Below the pieces are notes generated by a model. That model was not told the DNA's origin. It saw nothing but the letters and a program-made list of their open reading frames with translations, and searched no databases. The translations under genes were made by a program, and so were the position numbers. 64,000 bases of DNA from DATLED01 sp035525495 (GTDB taxonomy: Bacteria; Actinomycetota; Acidimicrobiia; Acidimicrobiales; CADCTF01): NCBI GenBank assembly GCA_035525495.1, contig DATLED010000076.1, positions 6,891-70,890 on the forward strand. The letters are read 5' to 3'. The number at the start of each line of letters is the position of its first letter. Position 1 is the stretch's first letter. This document shows positions 28,334 to 36,798 of the stretch, piece after piece.

Positions 28334-29922
28334 CCGACGATCACGCCGGGGTTGAGGACACCAGCGGGATCGAGCGTCGCCTTGGCGGCGCGCAACGCGG
28401 CGGCGAACGGTTCCGGACGCTGTCCGTTGTACCAGTGCATGTGATCCCGCCCGACGGCGTGGTGATGGGTGATCGTCCCGCGGTTCGCGAGCAGCGCCTC
28501 CCCGGCGGCCGCCTTGATCTCGTCCCACTGCGCGAGCTGGTCCTGCGGCTGACTGGGTGCCATGACGGTGAAGTACGGCGCCGGGCCGTCCGGATACACG
28601 TGGGTGAAGCGGCAGGTGATCGAGCCGCCACCGCAGATCCGCTGCAGGGCGTCGCCGATCGACTCGACCACGCCTGCGTGCAGGGCAGGAAAGGCGTCCC
28701 AGGTGCAGGCCGTCTCGAAGGTGTCGACGATGACGCCCAGGCGGGTCAGCGCGTCGCGTCCGTACGGGGCGCGGATGAAGCTGTTGCGCCATGCACCTGC
28801 AGCGCCTTCGGTCGAGGAGCTGCGGATCCCCTCGGGGATCGTCCCCCCGTGGTCGGCAACGAGCTCGACCGCCCTCGAGGCCCACGCATCGACCGGGTGG
28901 TCGGCCGACTCGAATCCGAGCAGGAGGACGGACGAGCCGTCGGTGACCCCGGCGGACGTCGCCTCCCCGGGATCGAGCACGCGGCAGTTCGTCGGGAACA
29001 GCCCGCTCTGGCTCACGGCGCGGCAGGCCTCGGCGGCGGTGGCGAGGTCGGCGAAGCGAGCCGTCGCCGACGCCTTGTGCTTCACGCGGTCCTGCACCCG
29101 CATCCACGCCTCGGTGATGATCCCGAGCGAGCCCTCGGATCCCAGGAACATCCGGTCGGGCGAAGGTCCGGCACCGGAACCCGGCAAGCGCCGCGACTCG
29201 CTGATGCCCGACGGTGTCACCACCCGCATGGACTCCACGAGGTCGTCGATGTGCGTGTACACGGTCGCGTAGTGGCCACCCGATCGCGTTGCCAGCCACC
29301 CGCCGAGCGTCGAGAACTCGAACGACTGCGGGAAGTGGCGCAGGGTGTAGTCGTGCGGACGGAGCTGGTCCTCGAGCACCGGGCCGAGAGCGCCACCCTG
29401 GATGCGGGCGGCGCGGCTGACGCGGTCGACCTCGAGCACCCGGTCGAGCTTCGTCAGGTCGATCGAGACCACGCCGTCGAAGCCGTCGCCGACCCGAGGC
29501 TCGACGCCGCCCACCACGCTCGACCCGCCGCCGTAGGGGATGGCGGCGATGCCGGCGTCGCTGCACCAGTCGAGCAGGGCGACGACCTCCGACTCCCGGG
29601 TCGGAAAGGCGACGAGGTCGGGCGGTTGTTCGACTTGCCCGGCGAGCGCGCGGACGACGTCGCGGAAGGCCTTGCCGAACGTGTGCGAGGCGCGATCGTG
29701 GTCGCTGGTCGAGCAGATGGACGCGAGGGCGGCGGGCGGCGCGGTCCGCGGTTGGCGGAGGCCGAGACGATCGACGGTCGGCGGCTCCAGGATCGTGCCG
29801 GCGATCCCGCCGAAGCCCGGTCGCCTGGCGATCGCGGCGGCGATGTTCTCCAGGTCGCGCCCGGAGACGGCCTCGTCCTCCCACCCCCAGCCCCACCAGG
29901 AGCGTCGGCGCTGGATGGTCAC
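28330..29922 (-). CDS. FAD-linked oxidase, alkyl-DHAP synthase (AGPS) like
   Basis: From the GTG at 29922 (RRRSWWGWGWEDEAVS) the protein has 530 residues. The FAD-binding PCMH domain has PTRESEVVALLDWC, IPYGGGSSVVGGVEP and SEGSLGIITEAWMRV. The C-terminal cap has LGVIVDTFETACTWD and the His-rich ITHHHAVGRDH, the active-site signature of alkylglycerone-phosphate synthase, ending in LDPAGVLNPGV. AGPS exchanges the acyl chain of acyl-DHAP for a fatty alcohol, making the ether bond. An acyl reductase able to supply fatty alcohol sits 6 kb away. A related D-hydroxyacid oxidase role cannot be excluded. It heads the operon with the ATP-grasp/alpha-E/transglutaminase trio. Confidence 0.85.
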   Translation of the reverse strand: MTIQRRRSWWGWGWEDEAVSGRDLENIAAAIARRPGFGGIAGTILEPPTVDRLGLRQPRTAPPAALASICSTSDHDRASHTFGKAFRDVVRALAGQVEQPPDLVAFPTRESEVVALLDWCSDAGIAAIPYGGGSSVVGGVEPRVGDGFDGVVSIDLTKLDRVLEVDRVSRAARIQGGALGPVLEDQLRPHDYTLRHFPQSFEFSTLGGWLATRSGGHYATVYTHIDDLVESMRVVTPSGISESRRLPGSGAGPSPDRMFLGSEGSLGIITEAWMRVQDRVKHKASATARFADLATAAEACRAVSQSGLFPTNCRVLDPGEATSAGVTDGSSVLLLGFESADHPVDAWASRAVELVADHGGTIPEGIRSSSTEGAAGAWRNSFIRAPYGRDALTRLGVIVDTFETACTWDAFPALHAGVVESIGDALQRICGGGSITCRFTHVYPDGPAPYFTVMAPSQPQDQLAQWDEIKAAAGEALLANRGTITHHHAVGRDHMHWYNGQRPEPFAAALRAAKATLDPAGVLNPGVIVG

Positions 29923-29955
29923 GCAGCGAACGTAGTCACCGTGCGAGCCTGGGGC

Positions 29956-30894
29956 ATGCCCGACCACGGCTATCTGTACGACCTGCTGCGCAGAGCCGGA
30001 CTCAGCGACTTCGCCGCCAGCACCGGCGAGTTCCTGCTCGTCCGTCCGCTGAAGATCGTCGTCATCCTCGTCCTGGCGATGATGGTCGGTCGCATCGGTG
30101 GTCGCGCCCTCCGCAAGGCGGTCCGATCCGTTCGGGCGCGCGCCCCGCTGTCGCCCACGTCCGTGCGGGCCGAGCAACGGGCCTCCACCCTCGGCGACGT
30201 GCTCGCCAGCCTCGTCCGGGCGGTGGTGTGGACCGTGGCGCTGTTGATGATCCTCGACGAGGTCGGCCTCAACCTGGCACCGCTCCTCGCCGGAGCCGGC
30301 ATCGCCGGCGTCGCCATCGGTTTCGGCGCACAGAGCCTCGTCAAGGACGTGATCTCCGGCTTGTTCATCCTCCTCGAGGATCAGTACGGCGTGGGCGACG
30401 TCGTGACGCTGACCGACGGCGCCACCGGCACCGTCGAGGACATCACCGTGCGGGTCAGCCGACTCCGGGCGACGGACGGCACCGTCTGGTTCGTACCGAA
30501 CGGGGAGATCCGCAAGGTCGGCAACTCCTCCATGGAGTGGAGCCGCGCCCTCATCGATGTGCTCGTCCCCTACGACGCCGATCTCGAGGTGGTGCGCCGC
30601 ATCATCACCGAGGAGGCCCATGCCTTCGCCGTCGACGCTGAGTGGGAGTCGAAGGTCCTCGAGCCGCCGGAGCTCTGGGGGGTGCAGGCGATGGAGGCCA
30701 ACCACCTCACCGTCCGCATGGTCGTCAAGACAGCCCCGCGTGAGCAGTATGCCGTCGCCCGCGAGCTCCGGGGCCGCATCAGTGCCCGACTGCGCCGCGA
30801 GGGGGTGCGCGGTCCCGGCCAGCAGACGGTGCTCGTCACGGCGGGCGCCCTCGACCAGGGCCCACCTCCGCCGGCGCCGCCCCAGGACGGATGA
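29956..30894 (+). CDS. MscS-family mechanosensitive ion channel
   Basis: The protein has 312 residues from the ATG at 29956 (GTG 29941 would add five). Two or three membrane helices: LKIVVILVLAMMVGRIGG, VVWTVALLMILDEVGL, and the pore helix GAGIAGVAIGFGAQSLVKDVISG, very close to MscS TM3. The beta domain follows (DQYGVGDVVTLTDGATGTVEDITVRVSRLRATDG, FVPNGEI). It should release solutes on hypo-osmotic shock. It is divergent from the AGPS-like gene with a 33-nt gap. The C-terminal tail is Pro-rich (GPPPPAPPQDG). Confidence 0.92.
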   Translation: MPDHGYLYDLLRRAGLSDFAASTGEFLLVRPLKIVVILVLAMMVGRIGGRALRKAVRSVRARAPLSPTSVRAEQRASTLGDVLASLVRAVVWTVALLMILDEVGLNLAPLLAGAGIAGVAIGFGAQSLVKDVISGLFILLEDQYGVGDVVTLTDGATGTVEDITVRVSRLRATDGTVWFVPNGEIRKVGNSSMEWSRALIDVLVPYDADLEVVRRIITEEAHAFAVDAEWESKVLEPPELWGVQAMEANHLTVRMVVKTAPREQYAVARELRGRISARLRREGVRGPGQQTVLVTAGALDQGPPPPAPPQDG

Positions 30895-30948
30895 CCGTCA
30901 TGGGGCGACGTGCCGCCGTACCAACCGCCAAGTAGGGTCGTCGGCGCC

Positions 30949-32547
30949 ATGGACCTCATGTCGCGCTTCCGTGAGTGGCAGGCCCGCCCTGGGGGCGGTC
31001 TCGTCGTCGGTCTCGGCGGCGCCGCCGTGATCCTCTGCATGATCGCCATCGTCGGCGCCTTCGGCATCGGACACGACCGCGTCGAGACGCAACTGGACGC
31101 CGCGAGCGGTTCGGCGCCGACGACCATCCCGTCGGACGCGGCCGTCACCGACATCACGCTCGCGCCCGTCGAGGGCGAGGCCCTTCCCGAAGGCGGGCCG
31201 GCGGCGATGGTGCCCGGCGGCGCGCCAGCGCCCCGTGCGACGGTTGCGCCGCGAGCCGGTGGCGCGTCGCCGCCCGGTGGCGCGGCCGCTCCCGCGGGCG
31301 GCTCGCAACCCGCCGGCGGCGCAGGCGCCGCTCCGACCGCGAGCGCGCCCGGCGAGACCCGCGTCGGCGTGAGCGCCACGGAGATCAAGTGGGCCGTCCA
31401 TGCGCCGGTGACGTTCGACGGCGCGCCACTCAACCTCGCCGAGGACCCGATCGAAGGCCTCGGTTACTACGTCAGGTACGTCAACGAGAACGGGGGCATC
31501 AACGGTCGGAAGATCAAGATGACCGGCCCGGAGAAGGGCGTCTACGACGATCGCTACACCGTCGACGGCGCCAAGCAGGCGGCGGACGCCATCAACGGCG
31601 ACCAGCCCTTCTTCGTCAGCGGCACCCTCGGCGTCGACCAGATCGCCGTGATCGCCGCGGAGGCCCGCAAGCGCGGGTACCCCTACCTCGCGGCGGGCGG
31701 CTCCGAGGAGCCGTTCAAGTCGATCGGCATGTTCCAGATCGCCGCCAGCTACGACACCCACCTCCAGAGGCTTGCGCAGTTCCTGGGCAAGGAGGTCCAG
31801 AAGCCGGACTCGCCGTACTTCAACAGGAAGAAGATCGGCGTCACCCGGCTCAACTCCGACTACATCAAGCCCGCGGTCGAGGTGAGCTTCCGGAACGCGC
31901 TCCAGGCGGCGGGGTTGACGCTCACCAAGGTCGTCACCATCAACAAGCCGACCGAGCAGACCAGCTACGCATCCCAGATCAGCGACCTCAAGAACGCGGG
32001 CGTGGAGGTGGTCGTCCCGGCGCAGGACCCGATCTCCACGAGCCGCATGGTGGCGGAGTGCGCCACCCAGCAGTGCGGGTGGAAGTGGTCCGTGTCGGAC
32101 TTCGCCCACGAGAGCGACACGGCTCTCGCGCTCATGGGCGGGACCTGGGCCGGCGTCCGGGGACTCGCCGGCGGGTGCTACTACCTGTCCGAGAACGCCT
32201 ACAAGCCCGAGTTCTGCGGGGCGATGAACCGGGCGCACGAGGAGTGGGTGGCCATGGACGCCGACAAGGAGGACGGCTGGAAGAAGGACGGACAGGGCGG
32301 GGCGTCCGCCTACCAGATCGTGCACATCTGGTTGACGGCGCTGCGGTCGCTCGGAGGCGACCCGACGCGCGAGAAGCTCGTCGCCGCCCTCAACAACCAG
32401 GAGAACTTCTCCGATCTCGTGTCCAGCCCGATCACCTACAAGGGGTCGCCGAACATCGCGCACGGCGCCGAGGGCATGGTCGTCTACGAGGCACAGCCGA
32501 ACGTGACCTGGAAGCAGCTCACGCCGGGGTTCGTCAACTCCTTCTGA
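30949..32547 (+). CDS. TM-anchored branched-chain amino acid type ABC substrate-binding protein
   Basis: The ATG at 30949 gives 532 residues. A hydrophobic segment at ~16-38 (VVGLGGAAVILCMIAIVGAF) has no lipobox or signal cleavage site. An Ala/Pro/Gly linker of ~100 residues follows, then a type-I periplasmic-binding fold (Peripla_BP_6: YYVRYVNENGGINGRKIKM, FFVSGTLGVDQIAVI, ITINKPTEQTSYASQISDL-like strand). It should deliver an amide, amino acid or similar ligand to the fused permease. Anchoring by an uncleaved helix instead of a lipid is unusual for the family. Its TGA shares one base with the ATPase ATG (TGATG). Confidence 0.88.
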   Translation: MDLMSRFREWQARPGGGLVVGLGGAAVILCMIAIVGAFGIGHDRVETQLDAASGSAPTTIPSDAAVTDITLAPVEGEALPEGGPAAMVPGGAPAPRATVAPRAGGASPPGGAAAPAGGSQPAGGAGAAPTASAPGETRVGVSATEIKWAVHAPVTFDGAPLNLAEDPIEGLGYYVRYVNENGGINGRKIKMTGPEKGVYDDRYTVDGAKQAADAINGDQPFFVSGTLGVDQIAVIAAEARKRGYPYLAAGGSEEPFKSIGMFQIAASYDTHLQRLAQFLGKEVQKPDSPYFNRKKIGVTRLNSDYIKPAVEVSFRNALQAAGLTLTKVVTINKPTEQTSYASQISDLKNAGVEVVVPAQDPISTSRMVAECATQQCGWKWSVSDFAHESDTALALMGGTWAGVRGLAGGCYYLSENAYKPEFCGAMNRAHEEWVAMDADKEDGWKKDGQGGASAYQIVHIWLTALRSLGGDPTREKLVAALNNQENFSDLVSSPITYKGSPNIAHGAEGMVVYEAQPNVTWKQLTPGFVNSF

Positions 32548-34133
32548 TGGCCGCTGCTCCTGCGGTGCTCTCGTGCGACGGCGTCACCGTCCGCTTCGGC
32601 GGTCTTGAGGCGCTCGGGGACGTGACCCTCGATGTGCGCGAGGGCGAGATCGTGGGTCTGGTGGGGCCCAACGGTGCCGGCAAGTCGACGCTGATGGAGT
32701 GCATCTCCGGCTTCCAGCCGGTGGCCTCCGGCTCGATCACCTATCGCGGCACGGATCTGCTCCGACTCCCGGCCGAGTCCCGAGCAGCCGCCGGCATCGG
32801 ACGCACGCTGCAGAACGTCCGTCTCTTCCCGTACCTGACCGTTCTCGACAACATCAAGGTCGCCCACCACCGCCATGTGTTCCATGGGCTCCTCGACGAC
32901 CTGCTGCGCCTGCCGTTCGCGCGCATGGAGGAACGCGAGGTCGACGAGGAGGCGAGGCGGTTGCTCGACCTCGTCGGGATGAACGCCTTCGCCGAGAAGT
33001 TCGCCTCGGAGCTCTCCTACGGGACGCTGCGGCTCTTGGAGCTCGCTTGCATGCTGGCCCTGCGACCGACGCTCCTCCTTCTCGATGAGCCGGCATCGGG
33101 CATCAGCCAGAAGGAGACGGAGGCCCTCGGTCCGCTGCTCCGCCGGATCAAGGAACAGACCAGCGCGACGGTGCTCCTCATCGAGCACGACATGCCGCTG
33201 ATCTTCAGCCTCTGCGACCGCATCCATGTGCTCGACGCGGGTCGCAACCTGGCCCACGGCACGCCGACGGAGATCCAACAGAACCCGGCGGTGATCGAGG
33301 CCTACCTGGGGACGCCGGCGGAGCAGCGCAAGGTCGCGGCCACCGTGCGCCGGGGTGACGACGTCGACGGCGAGAACGAGAAGGCCGAGCTCCTCCTCGA
33401 GCTGGAGCACGTCGACGTGTTCTACGACCGGGTCCAGGTCCTCTACGACGTCAACGTGCAGGTGCGCAAGGGCGAACGAGTGGCGTTGCTCGGAACGAAC
33501 GGCGCCGGCAAGTCGACCGTCCTGAAGGTGGCGTCGAAGCTGATCGAGCCCCGGTCGGGTGTCGCCCGCTGGAAGGGTCAGGACATCGCGACGCTGGCGC
33601 CCGAGGCCCTGGTCCGAGGCGGCCTCGGGCACGTTCCGGGAGGTCGGGGGCTGTTCCCGTCGTTGAGCGTCGCGGAGAACCTGCGCATGGGTGGGTTCGT
33701 CCTCCAGGACGCCAAGGAGGTCGTCAAGGAGGTGGAGCGGGTGACCGCCTACTTCCCGTGGATCCGCGAGCGGGGGGACCAACCGGCAGGGACGCTCTCG
33801 GGCGGGGAGCAGCAGCAACTGGCGACGGCGCGTGCGCTCTTGGCGCGGCCCGAGGTCCTCATGATCGACGAGCTCTCACTCGGGCTCGCGCCGATCGTCG
33901 TGGAGCGGCTCATCGAGACGGTGCAACGGCTCTACGAGGACGAGGGCTTGACGGTCGTCATCGTGGAGCAGCAGGCGACCTTCGCCCTCGGCTACACCGA
34001 TCGCGCGTACTTCATGGAGAAGGGCGAGGTCCGCTACGACGGTGCCGCCGCAGGGCTCGCCGAGCGGCCCGACCTCCTCCGCTCCGTCTTCCTCGCCGGG
34101 GCCACCGCGGGATTCGACGGTGGCGGGCGATGA
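32547..34133 (+). CDS. fused LivG-LivF type double ABC ATPase
   Basis: The protein has 528 residues with two complete ABC domains. Half one (LivG-like): Walker A GPNGAGKST near residue 38, signature SYGTLRLLELA (a Ser-Tyr-Gly variant of the usual LSYGxQR), Walker B LLLLDEPASGI. Half two (LivF-like) from about residue 285: GTNGAGKST, signature LSGGEQQQLATARAL, Walker B VLMIDELSLGL. LivG and LivF are separate in most bacteria, so this is a gene fusion. It powers the permease encoded next. The 4-nt overlap ATGA with the permease gene implies coupled translation. Confidence 0.92.
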   Translation: MAAAPAVLSCDGVTVRFGGLEALGDVTLDVREGEIVGLVGPNGAGKSTLMECISGFQPVASGSITYRGTDLLRLPAESRAAAGIGRTLQNVRLFPYLTVLDNIKVAHHRHVFHGLLDDLLRLPFARMEEREVDEEARRLLDLVGMNAFAEKFASELSYGTLRLLELACMLALRPTLLLLDEPASGISQKETEALGPLLRRIKEQTSATVLLIEHDMPLIFSLCDRIHVLDAGRNLAHGTPTEIQQNPAVIEAYLGTPAEQRKVAATVRRGDDVDGENEKAELLLELEHVDVFYDRVQVLYDVNVQVRKGERVALLGTNGAGKSTVLKVASKLIEPRSGVARWKGQDIATLAPEALVRGGLGHVPGGRGLFPSLSVAENLRMGGFVLQDAKEVVKEVERVTAYFPWIRERGDQPAGTLSGGEQQQLATARALLARPEVLMIDELSLGLAPIVVERLIETVQRLYEDEGLTVVIVEQQATFALGYTDRAYFMEKGEVRYDGAAAGLAERPDLLRSVFLAGATAGFDGGGR

Positions 34134-36136
34134 GCGTCAACGAGGTCCTCAGCTCCCTGGCCATCGGCCTCACCCAGGGCCTGGTGTACGGGTTGCTGGC
34201 CCTCGGCATCGTGCTCGTCTACAAGGGAACGAAGACCCTGAACTTCGCGCAGCCCTACTTCGGGCTCGTCGCGGCCTTCCTCTGTTGGTGGCTGACCTAC
34301 CAGGGTCGCCTGTTCGGCCTGCAGGTGATGCCGCTGGCCGCGGGGAGCAACCTCCGATTCCTCCTCGCCACGGTCCTCTCCCTCGCGCTGATCGGGCTGT
34401 ACGGCTTCGGCGTCGAGCACGGGGTCGTGCGTCGGCTCGGCAACGCGCCGCGACTGGTCACCCTCGTCGCCACGATCGCGCTGGCACAGGGAGCCGTCGG
34501 CCTCGTCCAGCTCCTCTTCAACCGGTCGGAGGAGCAAGCGGCGGTCGCCCGGCGGCTGCCGACGCTGCTGCCGTGGTCGTTCGAGGTCGGCACCCGCGTG
34601 GTGACGGGCGCCGACATCCAGGTGCTGATCCTGGCGCCGGTCATCTGCGCAGTCCTCGCGGTGTTCTTCAAGCGATCGAAGTTCGGCGTCGCCATCCGCG
34701 CCGCGGCCGAGAACGCCGACGCCGCACGGCTGCTCGGGATCCCCGTCGCCAAAGTGTCGTCGTTCACGTGGGTCGCCGGCGCCGTGCTCGCCGGGGTCGC
34801 CGGCATCCTCATCACCGAGGTGCGCAACAGCCTCGACATCGCGTCGTTGGGCAACGGGTTCCTCGTGCGCGCGCTGGCGGCTGCGCTCGTGGGCGGTCTG
34901 ACGAGCCTGCCGGGCGCCATCGTGGGGGGACTGTTCGTCGGTGTCGCCGAAGCGCTGATCACGACGGCGTTCAACGGGACGGAGGGTGTGCCCGAGACCC
35001 TGCTGTTCGTGATCGTGCTCGCCGTGCTGTTGGTTCGACCGGGAGGGCTGTTCGGGCAGCCGGAGCGCACGCAGGAGGCGGCCGCCTTCGTACCGGCCAT
35101 CCGCGAGCTCCCAGCGCGGCTGCGGGCGACTGGAGCGGCCAAGGCCCTCCGCGTGCATGGGTGGGCGCTCGTGGTGCTGGCCATCGGCGTGGGCATGGTG
35201 ACCGGTCCGAAGACGACCGGCATCCTCACGTTGATCGCCATCTACGCCATGGTCGGCGTCAGCCTTACCGTCCTCGTCGGCTTCGCCGGCCAGATCTCGC
35301 TCGGCCATTGGGCCCTCGTGGGGGTGGGCGCCTTCGGCATGTGCGACCTGGTGACGAAGTTTCACGTGCCGTACCTCGTCGCCCTCCCGATCACCGTCGT
35401 CCTGGGGATGGTCGTGTCGCTGGTCATCGGATTGCCCGCGCTTCGGATCCGGGGTCTGTACCTGGCGATCGCCACGCTCGCATTCGCCCTGTCCTGCGAC
35501 TTCTTCTTCTTCCGCTACCGCGCCATCTCCAACGGGACCGCCGGTGTCGACCTCCAGCCCCCGAAGTTCGGTCCGCTCGACCTCGACGCCATCTCGAACC
35601 GACCCCTCTACCTCTTCACGTGCGCCCTCCTGCTGGCGACGATGCTCCTCGCGCGGAACCTCCGGATCGGGCGCAGCGGGCGCAACCTCCTCGCGCTCCG
35701 GGAGAACGAGAAGGCGGCGGCCACGCTCGGGATCCCGCTCATGGCGAACAAGTTGATCGCCTTCGCCGTCTCCGGCGGCATCGCCGCGCTCGCCGGCGCG
35801 CTGTACGCCACATACAGCGACGGCGCCCGCTCCGTGGCCTTCCCCACGGATCGGTCCCTCGTCCTCATCGCCATGGTGATGATCGGCGGTCTCGGCTCGC
35901 TCCAGGGGCCGGTTCTCGGCGCCGTGCTCGTCTTCGGGCTGAAGGACCTCCTGCGGTTCGAGAACCCGTGGCTCGTCCCCATCGGGACGGGCATCGTGCT
36001 GCTGCTCGTGCTCATCCGGGCCCGCGGCGGTGCCGCCGGTGCGGTGGCGATCGCGCGTGAGCGACTCGTTTCCAACCTCGAGGAGGACCGCCTCGTCGAT
36101 CGTTCGACGACGACCGCGGCGATCAGCCGGAGTTGA
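34130..36136 (+). CDS. fused LivH-LivM type ABC permease
   Basis: The protein has 668 residues. The first ~300 are LivH-like (GLTQGLVYGLLALGIVLVYKGTKTLNFAQ and AIRAAAENADAARLLGIPV, the coupling-loop motif), and the rest, from ~340, LivM-like (VGFAGQISLGHWALVGVGAF, ALRENEKAAATLGIP). About 16 membrane helices in total. Together with the fused ATPase and the anchored binding protein it forms a complete importer from three polypeptides. The stop TGA overlaps the TTG start of the next gene. Substrate is not readable; Leu/Ile/Val, urea or amides are candidates. Confidence 0.92.
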   Translation: MSVNEVLSSLAIGLTQGLVYGLLALGIVLVYKGTKTLNFAQPYFGLVAAFLCWWLTYQGRLFGLQVMPLAAGSNLRFLLATVLSLALIGLYGFGVEHGVVRRLGNAPRLVTLVATIALAQGAVGLVQLLFNRSEEQAAVARRLPTLLPWSFEVGTRVVTGADIQVLILAPVICAVLAVFFKRSKFGVAIRAAAENADAARLLGIPVAKVSSFTWVAGAVLAGVAGILITEVRNSLDIASLGNGFLVRALAAALVGGLTSLPGAIVGGLFVGVAEALITTAFNGTEGVPETLLFVIVLAVLLVRPGGLFGQPERTQEAAAFVPAIRELPARLRATGAAKALRVHGWALVVLAIGVGMVTGPKTTGILTLIAIYAMVGVSLTVLVGFAGQISLGHWALVGVGAFGMCDLVTKFHVPYLVALPITVVLGMVVSLVIGLPALRIRGLYLAIATLAFALSCDFFFFRYRAISNGTAGVDLQPPKFGPLDLDAISNRPLYLFTCALLLATMLLARNLRIGRSGRNLLALRENEKAAATLGIPLMANKLIAFAVSGGIAALAGALYATYSDGARSVAFPTDRSLVLIAMVMIGGLGSLQGPVLGAVLVFGLKDLLRFENPWLVPIGTGIVLLLVLIRARGGAAGAVAIARERLVSNLEEDRLVDRSTTTAAISRS

Positions 36137-36798
36137 TCGAGGGCGTCGGGCTCTCGAAGGCGTTCGGGGGTCGAGCGGCCGTCGTCGACGTGAGCCTCCG
36201 CGTCGAGCCCGGCGAGGTCGTCGGGTTCCTGGGACCGAACGGCGCCGGCAAGACGACCACCATGCGGATGCTGCTCGGGATCCTCCGCCCGACGAGTGGA
36301 TGCGCCATCCTCGGCGGACCGTGCGGGTACCTGCCCGAGGTCTTCAATGCGTACGACGCCCTTTCGGTCCGGTCGTTCCTCGAGTTCATCGCGCGGATGA
36401 AGCGCGTCCCCATCGAAGACGTCCACCGAGTGATGGAAGCGACGGCCATCGCGGATCTGGCGCGTCGACCGACCGGTCGTCTGTCGAAGGGACAGCATCA
36501 GCGGCTGGGCCTCGCCCAGGCGCTCCTCGGCGCACCCGGCGCCTACGTGCTCGACGAGCCCACCCAGGGCCTCGACCCGGCCCAGGTGGTCGACGCGCGC
36601 GGCCTCGTCCGCAGGGTCGCCGACGAAGGTGCCGCGGTGCTGCTCTCGACCCATCTCCTGGCGGAGGCGGCGGCCGTGTGCGACCGCGTCGTCGTCATCG
36701 TCTCCGGGCGAGTCGTCGCCGAGGAGGACGACGTCGGATCGACGGCCGATCTCGAGGCGCGGTTCCTCCGTCTCGTCGCCGGGCAGGAGCGCTCATGA
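36133..36798 (+). CDS. ABC-2 type ATPase, GldA/CcmA-like
   Basis: The TTG at 36133 overlaps the permease stop (TTGA) and gives 221 residues, short for the family (~240-300) because it lacks a C-terminal extension. Walker A GPNGAGKTT, Q-loop region GYLPEVFNAYDALSV, signature RLSKGQHQRLGLAQALL (Ser-Lys-Gly variant), Walker B AYVLDEPTQGLDP, and switch His in LSTHLLAEA are all present. It should energise the GldFG-like membrane protein encoded next. It begins a second ABC system joined to the Liv-type operon without a gap. Confidence 0.9.
   Translation: MIEGVGLSKAFGGRAAVVDVSLRVEPGEVVGFLGPNGAGKTTTMRMLLGILRPTSGCAILGGPCGYLPEVFNAYDALSVRSFLEFIARMKRVPIEDVHRVMEATAIADLARRPTGRLSKGQHQRLGLAQALLGAPGAYVLDEPTQGLDPAQVVDARGLVRRVADEGAAVLLSTHLLAEAAAVCDRVVVIVSGRVVAEEDDVGSTADLEARFLRLVAGQERS

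Noticed and set aside
28334..29896. N-terminal extension of the ATP-grasp frame to 29896
   Set aside because: The extra part is the FAD oxidase gene read in the wrong frame; the GTG at 28333 with GTGA overlap is the better start.
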